Assembly (NCBI GenBank): GCA_963772165.1
Contig: CAVYWA010000012.1
Coordinates: 124,001 to 188,000 of the forward strand
Direction of reading: 5' to 3'
Length of the DNA: 64,000 bases
Source: JAGVPT01 sp963772165
GTDB lineage: Bacteria; Bacteroidota; Ignavibacteria; UBA10030; UBA8401
Shown: one piece after another, positions 1-11,366 of the stretch
How positions within the stretch are numbered: position 1 is the first letter of the stretch
Layout of the letters: each line of letters begins with the position of its first letter
Made by a program: the position numbers and the translations under genes
The notes under the pieces: model-generated
What the model was told of the DNA's origin: nothing
The model's input: only the letters and a program-made list of their open reading frames with translations
Database searches by the model: none

Positions 1-104
1 TTTTCGCTCCAGCCGCATATCGATAAATCTTCGAGATCTGATCTTAAAGTAACGTGTTCGTTTTATAGCCGGACCGCTTAAAGGGTGTCACTACAGCAAC
101 GGAT

Positions 105-3100
105 CTAGTAATTAAATGTGAGTCCAAATTGTGCATTCAATCCGTATGTCTGCCCGCTTGTCGGCATTTGACCCGCCGGAACGGTCAGATATGCCGGATG
201 ACTATAATAATAATTATCGACATGGCTGTTGACATTTGTCGCATTGGCAAAGATATACAGGTTCTCGATAATCTGCTGCTTAAGCGAAATATCGAACAGC
301 AACACGTTGTCGTAGTAGCTGTTCTCCAGGCCATACTGCGTATCGATACTTTGAAGCGTCAACTCCTGATACCGGAGCGAGAACCGCGAACTGAACCCTT
401 TGTAATCCCACCCGAGGATTGCGTTATAGATTCCTTTCGGCTGATCCTGCAACGCTCCCGCCGTTGTTGAATAGACAAGCGTATCTTTGCTCCCTATTTT
501 TGGTGCTTTTATAAAAAAGTAGGGATACTCTTCGTTGGAGCTCATGAATGAGGCGTTCAGCTCGAGAACGATTCCGCTTAATAACCCCGGCAGATACCAA
601 AAATGCGTTTGCCATGAAAGCTCTATTCCTCTCAGATACGCATCAGCTGGATCGTTCATCGGAATAGAACCATTGAGTAATTTACCGCTGGTCGGACTGC
701 CAGCCAGGAATGATGAATCAAAATAACTCTTGCTTGGCAGCCTGCTGCTGAAATCAGCCGGAGCGTTGACAATGGGGTACGGATCATACGGATAATAGTT
801 TTGAAAGCTATAAATGAGATTGCTGATATCTTTGTAAAAAAAGTCAACCGTGAACAGTCCGACAGCGTTGCTAAACAACGAGGCCCCCACATCAAAATTC
901 GTTGCAGTCGAGGGTTTCAACTGTGGGTTACCCGATACCAAATCCTGGCCAGTCTGCAATATAAGCAGAGGAGAAATATCCGAGTAACTCGGTAGCGAAA
1001 CACTCCTGTAGACCGCACCCATCACCTGAACATTGTCGGTGACTTTATATTTAGCATTGACGGAAGGATACCAATACGGGTTGTCTCTTTTTGTATCCAC
1101 CAAAATAGGAAGAGCGTTCAGGCCATTTGCATTTGAGCCGTTTGGTTGAATATGGTACGCCGAAATATCGGTTTGTTCTTCCTGATAACGGGCACCGGGG
1201 ACGATGGTAAGATCACTCCCGATATTAAACTCACCCATCAAATACCCTGCCCGCGTGTTTTCTTTATCGGTATAATTCTGGTCATAGGACCCAACGCCAT
1301 CCCAGTAGTAAGCGGATTGCCATGCCGGGAATATGGTATTCTCCATATACGCCAACCTGTACGGGTCATACGCAACCCCAATAGGATATCCTAAAATACT
1401 TGTTCTGGTGTAACTCGGATCGACGAAATATGTTGCTTCAATTCCGCCTTCTTCAACAGTAGGGCTTGGATTAGCTCCCGCAAGAAATGGAATTGCAGCA
1501 ATAAGGTTTTGTCTTCTGCCTTTACTCCCTCCATATTGTACATCGTAGTATAATCGGGTATTATCGTTGGAACGGTCAACGTCGTGATATTTTCCACCTA
1601 TCGACAATTTTCCCGAAAAGTCCTCCGAAAGTTTGAACGGCACTTTCCAGTCAATCTTTGCGTCGTATGATTCGTCCGTCAGATTAGTGTTGGTCTCATA
1701 GATATTCCAGAGCACGGATTGCGTCGCGTTCATTACCCCCATGTCGCCTATTAAAGCAGAAGGCTTTCCATAGATCAGGGCATTACCCGTAATGGGAGTC
1801 CCTGTGAGGCTCTGGATAAAATCAAATTCCTGTCCGTTGGGTGTATGTTGATCGCCTTTCGTGTATGATAATGATACCGGCAATTCCGTCCCGCCTAACT
1901 TAAACAACGCTTGAATTGAATGTGTCCGTTGTTCGGTTTTGGTATCGCTTACAAAAATTTCGTCCGTGAAACTATTACTGCCGAAATCTGTCTCATTATC
2001 TCTCGTTATGGTACTGTCATTTTTCTGATCGTACACGTTGAAGAATTTCACGTCTACCACATCCGACGTATAATCCAGGATCAAGCTTGCACCGTAGCGA
2101 TGCCTCTTCGTACTATTGTCCGTCAATGTTGCCGAGGATGTATTCACATAAAATGTGTTCTCGACAAGCGACGATTTTGTCGGAGTATTATAGCCGGCAT
2201 TAAACTGGTCGGAGGGAAGTTGTTTCTCTTCGATGTTTCCCTGTACCAGAACGCCCACTTTGTCATCGGCAAACCTGTCGCTTGCACTCCCGTTAAATTT
2301 ATAGTTATCATAAGAATCCCGTAACTTTGTATACCCGCCGTTCCCCCAAATGTCATAATGGAAACCCGGCTGTGCCGTCTTTAACGTCAGGTTCACCGTT
2401 CCGCCCAACGCATCCGCGTCCATATCCGGCCGCAAAGTCTTCGATACCTCCACCCCTTTCACCAGATCGTCTCCCAATAAGCTCAGATCGACCCCGCGGT
2501 CGCCCCAGTACGTCGAACTCATCGGGATGCCTTCGATCGTGATCTCATTGTACTTCGGGGCTAATCCGCGAATGATGACCGCGTCCGCTTCACCGGCATC
2601 CCTTTGCAACGAGATACCCGGAAGCCTTCCGATCGATTCCGCGATATTCGCATCCGGCAATTCTTTCATCTTCTCCGCAGACACGACGTTGATGATCGAT
2701 GTGGACGCCAGCTGCTGGTTGATTGACGACAGTTGGCCTTTCGCCTGGGCCGTTACTATGACCGTCTCACCGATGACTGTTCCTGCCACCAACTGAAAGA
2801 CCTGTTCTACCGTTGCATCAGCTGTTACTGTTACGTCAACGGTTATCGTATTATACCCGACATACGATATTTTCAGCGTTTGCCTCCCTACCGGCATGTT
2901 GTGTATAGTAAATTTCCCATCAATATCTGCTGCTGCCCCTAAGTTGGTGTTCACGACTATCACATTGGCGCCGACGAGCGCCTCACTGGTCGTCTTGTCC
3001 AACACGCGACCGTTCAATGTACCTGAACCTTGTGCAAACATTGTCTGCGTCATCATCAACATTACTGCTGCAACTGCACACGCTAGTCTGCTTCGAGTGT

Positions 3101-3119
3101 AAGAAGTACCAATAGACAT
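105..3119 (-). CDS. TonB-dependent receptor (copy 1)
   Basis: Outer-membrane, TonB-energised importer of about 1004 residues. I place the start at 3119 because AGGAGA lies just upstream and the protein then opens with a normal signal peptide ending near MFAQ. Next come a carboxypeptidase-regulatory-like domain (about residues 33-115; GRVLDKTTSEALVGANV), a plug domain (about 125-245; PDANIAESIGRLPG, IRGLAPKYNEITIEGIP) and a beta-barrel closing on an aromatic end (LTFNY). The plug resembles the TonB-Xanth-Caul type rather than SusC, and no SusD gene is adjacent. It lies downstream of a T9SS protein gene and is a near-duplicate of the receptor at 5727-8758. The substrate is inferred to be a glycan from the locus only. 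Confidence 0.9.
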   Translation of the reverse strand: MSIGTSYTRSRLACAVAAVMLMMTQTMFAQGSGTLNGRVLDKTTSEALVGANVIVVNTNLGAAADIDGKFTIHNMPVGRQTLKISYVGYNTITVDVTVTADATVEQVFQLVAGTVIGETVIVTAQAKGQLSSINQQLASTSIINVVSAEKMKELPDANIAESIGRLPGISLQRDAGEADAVIIRGLAPKYNEITIEGIPMSSTYWGDRGVDLSLLGDDLVKGVEVSKTLRPDMDADALGGTVNLTLKTAQPGFHYDIWGNGGYTKLRDSYDNYKFNGSASDRFADDKVGVLVQGNIEEKQLPSDQFNAGYNTPTKSSLVENTFYVNTSSATLTDNSTKRHRYGASLILDYTSDVVDVKFFNVYDQKNDSTITRDNETDFGSNSFTDEIFVSDTKTEQRTHSIQALFKLGGTELPVSLSYTKGDQHTPNGQEFDFIQSLTGTPITGNALIYGKPSALIGDMGVMNATQSVLWNIYETNTNLTDESYDAKIDWKVPFKLSEDFSGKLSIGGKYHDVDRSNDNTRLYYDVQYGGSKGRRQNLIAAIPFLAGANPSPTVEEGGIEATYFVDPSYTRTSILGYPIGVAYDPYRLAYMENTIFPAWQSAYYWDGVGSYDQNYTDKENTRAGYLMGEFNIGSDLTIVPGARYQEEQTDISAYHIQPNGSNANGLNALPILVDTKRDNPYWYPSVNAKYKVTDNVQVMGAVYRSVSLPSYSDISPLLILQTGQDLVSGNPQLKPSTATNFDVGASLFSNAVGLFTVDFFYKDISNLIYSFQNYYPYDPYPIVNAPADFSSRLPSKSYFDSSFLAGSPTSGKLLNGSIPMNDPADAYLRGIELSWQTHFWYLPGLLSGIVLELNASFMSSNEEYPYFFIKAPKIGSKDTLVYSTTAGALQDQPKGIYNAILGWDYKGFSSRFSLRYQELTLQSIDTQYGLENSYYDNVLLFDISLKQQIIENLYIFANATNVNSHVDNYYYSHPAYLTVPAGQMPTSGQTYGLNAQFGLTFNY

Positions 3120-3551
3120 TTTTCTTCTCCTCATGATGCAATTTACGGTTTGATTCACCCTTATGAGCGGGGGAGTGTTCATTGAATTCGGGCCTTGAAA
3201 CAGAGCACGGTGAGAAAGTCTCTGAAATGACGGACGGAAAAATCATACAGTCGGAAGAGATACCGGTCACGTTGTGCCGCCCCAATGTAGTTAACTGAAA
3301 AGATACTTTCAAGAATCACAGGGGCGCTTTTAGGGAATGATTGAAACGCAAGTCGGAGGAAGGTACAGGCTTGCTGCCGGGTTGCCCTGTGATCGTAGTT
3401 GGAGAACCCTGCTGATTTTTTCTATTGGAATCAAAGCCGGCACATTTGTGAATTGCTCGCATTGAAAAAGGAAAAGGCGGCTGCGTTTTCACGCCAGCCG
3501 CCTTCTCGGGATACATCACAGATCTGATTAAAGTAAACGAAACAGATCCGC
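3120..3551. other. Intergenic region between receptor copy 1 and the T9SS protein gene
   Basis: There is no convincing gene here. The stretch carries the ribosome binding site of receptor copy 1 at its low end and a strong intrinsic terminator for the upstream gene at its high end. Copy 1 therefore probably relies on its own promoter inside this gap or on read-through. It shows no obvious similarity to the region upstream of receptor copy 2. Confidence 0.5.
3474..3504 (-). terminator. Intrinsic terminator of the T9SS protein gene
   Basis: A perfect 10-bp stem (AAGGCGGCTG / CAGCCGCCTT) with an 11-nt loop is followed on the minus strand by TTCCTTTTT. It sits about 50 nt past the stop codon at 3552, as expected for a rho-independent terminator. 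Confidence 0.75.
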
Positions 3552-5559
3552 TTACTTCAACAGCATCATCTTCTTCACGCTCGTGAAGTTGCCGGCAGAG
3601 AGGCGATAGATATACAAGCCGCTGGCAAGATTCCGGGCATCAAAGGTTACGCTATGCGAGCCGGCGGAGAGATTTCCGTTGACCAGCGTCGCCACTAACT
3701 GACCGAGTGTGTTGTAGACCTTCAACTGCACGGTCGACTGTTGCGGAACTGAGAAGTCGATCTGCGTTGACGGGTTGAACGGGTTCGGATAGTTTTGTGA
3801 AAGTTCAAACGTCGTTGCGACGCCGTTTGTTTTCGCTTTTACCGACGTAACGCCACCCTTTGCAATGTACGAGCTCATGATTGTACTCAATTCAGTGGCA
3901 TGAGCAGCAGCATACGCAGCATTCTTTGTATCGTCCCAGATCAAAGAACCGACCGGGAAGCCATCAATCTTTGATACAACTGAGGACTGGCTGAAATTCT
4001 CCGTGAGATCGGTGAACTTCGAAATACCGACTTGATCACTGGCTGCAAGTGTGGTCGACGCATTTATTGCATCCGTTTTTGAACCACCCACAATACCGGG
4101 AACGGTTGTCGGGTCATAGTCGCCATAAATGTACGCGCTGCTGGTAATGGCGGGTTTCGAGGGGTATCGTGGATCGCTATACACTGCTTGATTCCATTCC
4201 GCCATCAACGTAACAACGGCTGAAGTCAGTCCATACGAAACCGGGCTGGTTGTGGGCGTTGTGGTATTATCTTCAATCATCCCTCCACCCTTCGCCGGCG
4301 TATACGCTGCCATTAATGCTGCAGTGCGGGAGTTCTCCCACTCACCTGGCATATTCTCTACTAGTTGAGCTCCCGGATAAAACCAACCCAAATAGGAAGG
4401 TATTCGGGGGCTTATTGCCGTTGCCGGGTTTCCGGTGTCGGAGATGATGTATGTGGAATTATTGATAATAACCGCTGGCAATCAACGGATCGTTGAAATT
4501 GATATTGTTCGAAATATAGACCGGTAATTTGTTGAGCGCCAACACGGGAGACATATCAACAGAATCGCCCAGCGTTGCTTCATACTTCGGCTGCACAATC
4601 AATCCGTTCGTAGCATTATTCGTATCAACGTTAATCGTGCTCATGAACAACTGATCGGGATCCTGGCCGCTGTGCGTCACATTGGTATCTTCGCCGACCC
4701 AGTTCTGGTTGACAAAAATATTGTTCGTGACAATAAAGCTGCGGTGATAGGGGGACAAGAGCCAGTATTTCTTCTGGTTGATGATCGTGTTATGGTTGAA
4801 ATACGCAAAGTCGGTCAATTCGTTTTGCTGTAGGAACGTGAGACCGCCTGTTGTCGTGGTAACGTTTTCAACCCACAACGTGTCGATCGGATGCTTGCAT
4901 TGGAATACGCGTGAACTCCACCACTGGCCCGGTTCGAACATGTTCCGGAAATAGCAGTTGGTGATGAAGAACTTTGCTCCGTACGGCCAGCCGCCGATAG
5001 CGCCTTTTTCATTCGTGCAATCAAAAATATCGGTGTTGCTGAATTCGAACAAATCATTGTCAAGGATTAACTCTTGCGGATGTTGGTTCGCCGTGCCGCA
5101 ATAGAAGAGCTCGGACTGTAGGTTTCCATCCAGCTCCATAACCTGCCAATGAACGTTCTTAATTGTAATACTGCCATACACAGTATTGGCAGGCACATCT
5201 GTTTTCCCGGTCGGCTGTAGTAAAACGATCGGTTTTGCATGTGCCGTTGGGTTATTAGGATCGGGGACGCCAATGATTGTCAATGTGCCGGTCGGATTGT
5301 TGTAGTAGATCGGCGTCAATTGATAATAGACCTGACCTTCATAAAGTGCGTACACCGCATTCGGATTTTTTCTCGCACCCGTGGTCAGGGTATCATTGCT
5401 GATGGTGCTGTCCAGCTCTCCTACATATCCAACGCCTGCCAATGTGCAGCCGGAGATAAAGCTCGTATCGCCTTTTATCGTTACTTGAGCCATGGAACTG
5501 CTCGCAAAGCTTGCTATCAGAATAACAATAAACAAGCAGAGTACCATTCTTGCTTTCAT
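3552..5559 (-). CDS. Secreted beta-helix-like protein with T9SS C-terminal sorting domain (frameshifted)
   Basis: Two overlapping frames together make one protein of about 668 residues. The N-terminal part (start 5559, RBS AGGAG) has a signal peptide ending near SSMAQ and then repeated short Asn-rich strands (for example FFITNCYF, FAYFNHNTIIN, FIVTNNIFVNQN) typical of right-handed beta-helix proteins. The C-terminal part ends in a clear type IX sorting domain (NYPNPFNPSTQ, then LASGLYIYRLSAG and KKMMLLK). The frames meet near 4465-4480, where dropping one base (for example one A of CAATAATTCC) joins them, so a one-base insertion is likely. It lies between two paralogous TonB receptors. Catalytic activity, if any, cannot be assigned; it could be a surface glycan-binding or lyase-like protein. 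Confidence 0.75.
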
Positions 5560-5726
5560 TTTTTTCTCCTATGGTTAGTTAAAAACAACGTGAACATACT
5601 TATGCTGAGTTTTTGCCTTTTTCCCATCCCTCCTTTCAAAATTTTTACCGGTTTGATGTTTTATTGACTATGTTAAAAAGTGTTCGGTTTAATTGAAAAC
5701 AATGTAAAAAGAACATTAAAAAAACG

Positions 5727-8700
5727 CTAGTAACTAAAGCTGAGTCCGACCTGTGCATCCAATCCGTACGTCTGCCCGCCTGTCGGCATTTGACCCGCCG
5801 GAACGGTCAGATACGCCGGATGACTATAATAATAATTATCGACATGGCTGTTGACATTTGTCGCATTGGCAAAGATATACAGGTTCTCGATAATCTGCTG
5901 CTTAAGCGAAATATCGAGCAGCAACACATTGTCATAGTAGCTGTCCTCCAGACCGTACTGCGTATCGATACTTTAAGCGTCAACTCCTGATACCGGAGCG
6001 AGAACCGCGAACTGAATCCTTTGTAATCCCACCCGAGAATTGCGTTATAGATTCCTTTCGGCTGGTCTTGTAACGGTCCCGCCGTTGTTGAATAGACAAG
6101 CGTATCTTTGGTCCCTATTCTTGGCGATTTTACAAAAAAGTAGGGGTACTCTTCATTGGAGCTCATGAATGAGGCGTTCAGCTCGAGCACGATCCCGCTC
6201 AACAATCCCGGCAGATACCAAAAATGTGTCTGCCACGAAAGCTCGATCCCTCTCAGATACGCATTGGCAGGATCATTCATCGGAATCGTACCATTTGATA
6301 ATTTACCAGCGGTCGGATTAGCAGTCAGGAAGGTTGAATCAAAATAGTTCTTGCCCGGTAACCTGCTGTTGAGGTCAGCCGGAGCGTTGACAATGGGGTA
6401 CGGATCATACGGAAAATAATTCTGAAAGCTATAAATGAGATTGCTGATATCTTTGTAAAAAAAGTCAACCGTGAACAGTCCGACGGAGTTGCTGAACAAC
6501 GAAGCTCCAACATCGAGATTCGTTGCAGTCGAAGGTTTCAAAAACGGGTTACCCGATACAAAACTGCTGCCGGTCTGTAATTCAACCAGAGGAGAAATAT
6601 CCGAGTAACTCGGCAGCGAAACACTCCTGTAGGCTGCACCCATGACCTGAATATTGTCGGTGACTTTATATTTAGCATTGACGGAAGGATACCAATATGG
6701 GTTGTCTCTTTTTGTATCCACCAGAATAGGAAGAGCACCGAGTCCATTTGCATTGGAAGACACGGGTTGAATGTGATAGGCTGAAATATCGGTTCGTTCT
6801 TCCTGGTAACGGGCACCGGGGACGATGGTAAGGTCGCTCCCGATGTTAAACTCACCCATCAAATACCCTGCCCGCGTGTTTTCTTTATCGGTATAGTTCT
6901 GGTTATAGTCCTGAACGCCCTGCTGCCAGACGGCTGCCTTCGAATTAGAAGCCAAGGCATTCGTCATCGTCACTAAATCATATGCATCCCAATTCGGCCC
7001 AATCGGATATCCTAAAATACTCCCTCTGTTATAATTACCATCAACGAAACCAGCCGCAGGAACACCAAGCTGGTCATTTTCTAGGGCAGATTGGCTAATT
7101 GATTTAAGAGCTGGGAATAAATTTGTGAATGAAGCGACGGCGGCTCTCGTAGGCGCACCATCACCATATTGCATATAATATTGAAACTCACTGCCATCGC
7201 TTGTACGGTTTACGCTATGATACTTTCCGCCAAGAGATATTTTTCCCGATATGTAATCCGAAAGTCTGAACGGCACCTTCCAATCGAGCTTGGCATCGTA
7301 TGACTCGTCTATCAGGTCCGCGTTGGTGACATAGATGTTATTAAGGGAAGCATTTGCATTCGTCGGGTTGAAGACACCCATTTGATTTATCAGTTTCAAC
7401 GGTACCCCATAGATCAGCGCATTTCCCTGCGGTGTCGTTGCAACACCCGTTTCGTAAACATCAAACTCCATCCCATTGGGTGTATGTTGATCGCCTTTCG
7501 TGTATGATAATGATACCGGCAATTCCGTCCCGCCTAACTTAAACAACGCTTGAATCGAATGTGTCCGTTGTTCGGTCTTTGTTGCATTGACAAAAAGCTG
7601 GTCGTAGAAATCTCTGCTGTTAAAATCCGTCGTATTGTCTCTCGTTATGCTGCTATCCTTCTTCTGATCGTATACGTTGAAGAGTTTCACGTCTACCACA
7701 TCCGAGGCATAATCCAGGATCAAGCTTGCACCGTAGCGATGCCTCACCGTAGTATTGTCCGTAAGTTCTGCCGAATTTGTGTTTATATAAAATGTGTTTT
7801 TTACAAGAGATGAAAGCGTCGGAGTAGCATAGGTTGCATTAAGCTGGTCTGAGGGAAGTTGTTTCTCTTCGATGTTTCCCTGCACCAGAACGCCCACTTT
7901 GTCATCGGCAAACCTGTCGCCCACACTCCCGTTAAATTTATAGTTATCATAAGAATCCCGTAACTTTGTATACCCGCCGTTCCCCCAAATGTCATAATGG
8001 AAACCCGGCTGTGCCGTCTTTAACGTCAGGTTCACCGTTCCGCCCAACGCATCCGCGTCCATATCCGGCCGCAAAGTCTTCGATACCTCCACCCCTTTCA
8101 CCAGATCGTCTCCCAGCAAACTCAGGTCGACCCCGCGGTCGCCGAAGTACGTTGAACTCATCGGGATGCCTTCGATCGTGATCTCATTGTACTTCGGGGC
8201 TAATCCGCGAACAATAACTGCATCCGCTTCACCATTATCCCGTTGTAACGAGATACCCGGAAGCCTTCCGATCGATTCCGCGATATTCGCATCCGGCAAT
8301 TCTTTCATCTTCTCCGCTGACACGACGTTGATGATCGATGTGGACGCCAGTTGCTGGTTGATTGACGACAACTGGCCGCGTGCCTGGGCCGTTACTATGA
8401 CCGTCTCACCGATGACTGTTCCTGCCACCAACCGAAAATCTTGCTCCATCGTTGCATTTGCTGTTACTGTTACATCGACGGTTATCGTATTATACCCGAC
8501 ATACGATATTTTCAGCGTTTGCCTCCCTACCGGCATGTTGTGTATAGTAAATTTCCCATCAATATCTGCTGCTGCCCCTAAGTTGGTGTTCACGACTATC
8601 ACATTGGCGCCGACGAGCGCCTCACTGGTCGTCTTGTCCAACACGCGACCGTTCAATGTACCTGAACCTTGTGCAAACATTGTCTGCGTCATCATCAACA

Positions 8701-8758
8701 TTACTGCTGCAACTGCACACGCTAGTTTGCTTCGAGTGTAAGAAGTACCAATAGACAT
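5727..8758 (-). CDS. TonB-dependent receptor (copy 2, frameshifted near its C-terminus)
   Basis: Paralogue of the receptor at 105-3119, with the same signal peptide, carboxypeptidase-like domain, plug and barrel. The start at 8758 is set by GGAGAAG upstream. Near 5974 one base is missing relative to the same place in copy 1 (CTTTAAGCG against CTTTGAAGCG). The long frame therefore ends in nonsense, while the true barrel end (NVNSHVDNYYYSH ... LSFSY) continues in the next frame to 5727. N-terminal and C-terminal parts are almost identical to copy 1, but the central extracellular-loop region (about residues 330-640) differs strongly, which suggests different ligands. The deletion may be a sequencing error or a real recent inactivation. 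Confidence 0.88.
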
Positions 8759-9338
8759 TTTACTTCTCCAATTGATTTTGTGATTGGAAGGATACTTTTG
8801 TTTTTGGGTTTGATAACGGGTGCGATGATATGAGAGTTCGGAAAGAAGCACAGTCTTCACCTCGCGCCAATTTAAGTGTAACAAAATCTATTGTCAAGCA
8901 TTTCCTAAAATTAGTTACTTTCTGCGTCACGGCAACGCTCCTCACAGCACCTGCACACCATTATTGCGCGTGAAAATATTTAGCTCACTGTTGCAACGAT
9001 AGAACGAGAGGAATTCAATTTCACAGGAATCGGACTTGGAGAATTTTATGAAACATTGACCGTAAGCGTAAGAATGTGTTGAAGTAATACTAACACTAAA
9101 CCGCGTAAGGGATGGATGGTTGTGGCCGGCTAAAAACCGCACATCTCACCCATTATAGAGCCATACACTTCTGTCAACGCACACATGATGCCACATTTTT
9201 AACCTTCGTTTAATGCATATTTAGCCAAAAAGCTGCCATTTTTCGCCATCCGCTTCCCCTCCTACCGTATATTATTTTGATAAAGTGTATCATTGTAATA
9301 TAGTTCACCGTATTGCCTCATCCCACACCGCCGGCCGC
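8759..9338. other. 580-bp gap upstream of the TonB receptor operon
   Basis: No supported gene. It should contain the promoter region of the minus-strand receptor cluster, and it carries one copy of the recurring 14-mer TATTATTTTGATAA at 9270-9283. No clear terminator is visible after the esterase gene that ends at 9339. Confidence 0.5.
9270..9283 (+). promoter_or_regulatory. Recurring 14-mer TATTATTTTGATAA (candidate regulator or promoter site)
   Basis: The identical 14-mer occurs at 17870-17883, and two close variants occur in tandem at 55863-55894. All lie in upstream regions of glycan genes. The function is inferred only from recurrence. Confidence 0.35.
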
Positions 9339-11366
9339 CTATTTCCAATCATCTGTCCTGAATGGCGATGCGGGTAAACCATCACTATTAAACAATGTTG
9401 CCGACGGCGCATTCGTGAATGCATAGCGAACTGCAACCGGGTGAAGAATGGCTGAATCGGAGAGAAGGAGTGTCGCCCCCTTTATTTTCACGGACGCGTT
9501 CTTAAATTGCCCATCCCCACCTGCGATCTGGAATCCGTTGCCGCTTGAATCCTCTTTCAGCACCATGCCCTTGCCGACATTATCAAACTTCAGCACCGCG
9601 ACATTTTTTTTCACTTTCATCGAACGAAAGACCGGTCCCGAGAAAATAATTTTCTTTTGATGATACGCATTCCCCAGCGCCAACAACGCGAGCCGTTTGC
9701 CGACATCTTGTTTATCCGCCGGATGGATGCTGTTCGGGTCGCCGATATCAAGCGTTACCGCCATGCCCGTGTTTTTTACAGCCAATGTTTTGAGCTGTGC
9801 TTCACGGAGAAGCTCGGAATGAGAAGCTGAATCATATTTGTACGGTGCGATCTGAACAAAATAGAACGGCAAATTCTCCGAGCGAAAAACATTTCTCCAT
9901 TCGTTGATCATCAACGGGAACAACGTTGTGTACATTTTTGCATTTGCTATGTTCGATTCACCTTGGTACCAGAGGACTCCGCTCAGGGTGAATGGGACAA
10001 GGGGCGAGATCATTCCGTTGAACAATGCGGTGGGCGAATAGCCGGAAAAATCGATCGGTACTTTCGGACGCTGAAAATATTCCTGCCCTTTGTATCCAAA
10101 CACATAAAATATGCTGCCGCGGTATTCTGCCACGGGCAAATATTTCCAGCTGCCCGCCAAAGGAATTGACAACGCAGTGTCTGCTCGCTTCAACTGCAGC
10201 TCTTCAGGTCTTCCGAAAATTCCCCCGTTGCCGCCGTAGTCAAGAACCCGCACCGCAATCTGGACAATCGAATCCTGTACATCTTTGGCCGGCAATGCAT
10301 ACGTTCGTGGAGTATCCCACATGCCTTCGGTGAGATGACTTCCGACGAGCGTACCGTTCACGTACGTTTCATCCATATCATCGATCGGACCGAGGCTGAG
10401 GAGAAGATCCTTCCCGCGCCAGCTGGAAGGGAGAGTCACTTCTTTCCTAAACCAGACGGCACCGTCGAACTCGCCCATTTCAGTCCGTTCCCATACAGTT
10501 GGAAGCCGCATCTGCTTCCAAAGCGAATCGTTAAATTCCCTGGAAGCACAGGCGCTGTCGCCAAAGTCAAGAGCCAGCCATCTTTTTTCCTGCGTTCGGC
10601 TGGCCAGTTTAATGGTGGGATGGCTGACGATCCATTTATTCAACGCAATAATACTGTCGCGCCCCTCTTCCATCTTCTGGAGAATCGGATGATATGCATC
10701 GATCGCAGCAAGTTCCTTTTTCCCCATCCATGACTCGATTGCCGTCCCCCCCCAGCTTGCATGAATCATCCCGATCGGCACTTTGAGTTTTTCATAAAGC
10801 GCCTTCGCAAAGAAATATCCGGCGGCGCTAAAGAGCCTTGCGTTTTGCGGAGAACATGCCACCCAATTTCCGTCGCACGAAGACTCGGGTTCAATGGAGT
10901 ATGCCCGTTTCATTCCAAAGAGCCTGATGTTCGGATAATTCGCGTTCGCAATCTCACTATCGGAGTTTTTAATTGGGTTCGCGGGGCGCCACCCTTCAAG
11001 CGGCATTTCCATGTTCGACTGCCCGGAGCAGAGCCACACTTCGCCGAGCAGGACATCGTGAAGAGTTATTGCCGCATCGCCGTCAGATGCCGTTACTTGA
11101 TACGGTCCGCCTGCCTTCACCGTCTTCAGCATAACGGACCATGCCCCCCCGCTGTCGGCGACCGTTGAGGCAGTATTTTTCCAAGAAGCTTCAACAACAA
11201 CCTTTTTCCCCGCAGGTGCCTTTCCCCACACCGCGACGTCGTGTTGTTGCTGCAGCACCATACTGTCGGTAAAAATTGATGCGAATTGGAGCGGCTGATT
11301 TTGTGCATTGGCACATTTAACAATGAGAAACGCAAGAAAGAAAAATAATCGGGCGGGTGTTTTCAT
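9339..11366 (-). CDS. Secreted SASA-type carbohydrate acetylesterase (sialate O-acetylesterase family)
   Basis: A 675-residue protein with an N-terminal signal peptide (ends near CANAQ). The SGNH/SASA core shows the GQSNMEMP block with the nucleophile Ser at about residue 117, WYQGESN further on, and a late GDPNSIHP block supplying the expected Asp/His. Between these lies an inserted jelly-roll-like domain (WFRKEVTLPSSWRGKDL ... YVNGTLVGSH). Such an intercalated domain is known in the CE20-like xyloglucan acetylesterases. Its likely role is to remove O-acetyl groups from hemicellulose outside the cytoplasm; sialic acid is unlikely in this context. The start at 11366 has GGAG about 10 nt upstream. 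Confidence 0.85.
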   Translation of the reverse strand: MKTPARLFFFLAFLIVKCANAQNQPLQFASIFTDSMVLQQQHDVAVWGKAPAGKKVVVEASWKNTASTVADSGGAWSVMLKTVKAGGPYQVTASDGDAAITLHDVLLGEVWLCSGQSNMEMPLEGWRPANPIKNSDSEIANANYPNIRLFGMKRAYSIEPESSCDGNWVACSPQNARLFSAAGYFFAKALYEKLKVPIGMIHASWGGTAIESWMGKKELAAIDAYHPILQKMEEGRDSIIALNKWIVSHPTIKLASRTQEKRWLALDFGDSACASREFNDSLWKQMRLPTVWERTEMGEFDGAVWFRKEVTLPSSWRGKDLLLSLGPIDDMDETYVNGTLVGSHLTEGMWDTPRTYALPAKDVQDSIVQIAVRVLDYGGNGGIFGRPEELQLKRADTALSIPLAGSWKYLPVAEYRGSIFYVFGYKGQEYFQRPKVPIDFSGYSPTALFNGMISPLVPFTLSGVLWYQGESNIANAKMYTTLFPLMINEWRNVFRSENLPFYFVQIAPYKYDSASHSELLREAQLKTLAVKNTGMAVTLDIGDPNSIHPADKQDVGKRLALLALGNAYHQKKIIFSGPVFRSMKVKKNVAVLKFDNVGKGMVLKEDSSGNGFQIAGGDGQFKNASVKIKGATLLLSDSAILHPVAVRYAFTNAPSATLFNSDGLPASPFRTDDWK

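Noticed and set aside
105..8758. SusC/SusD-type outer-membrane pair
   Set aside because: The receptors lack the SusC plug hallmarks, and no SusD-like lipoprotein gene is present. The plug looks like the TonB-Xanth-Caul type.
8942..9142. 66-codon frame in the gap upstream of the TonB receptors
   Set aside because: No conserved feature and it lies in a likely promoter region.
9339..11366. True sialic acid metabolism
   Set aside because: The esterase belongs to the SASA family, but no sialidase, lyase or sialic acid kinase is nearby. Hemicellulose deacetylation fits the context better.
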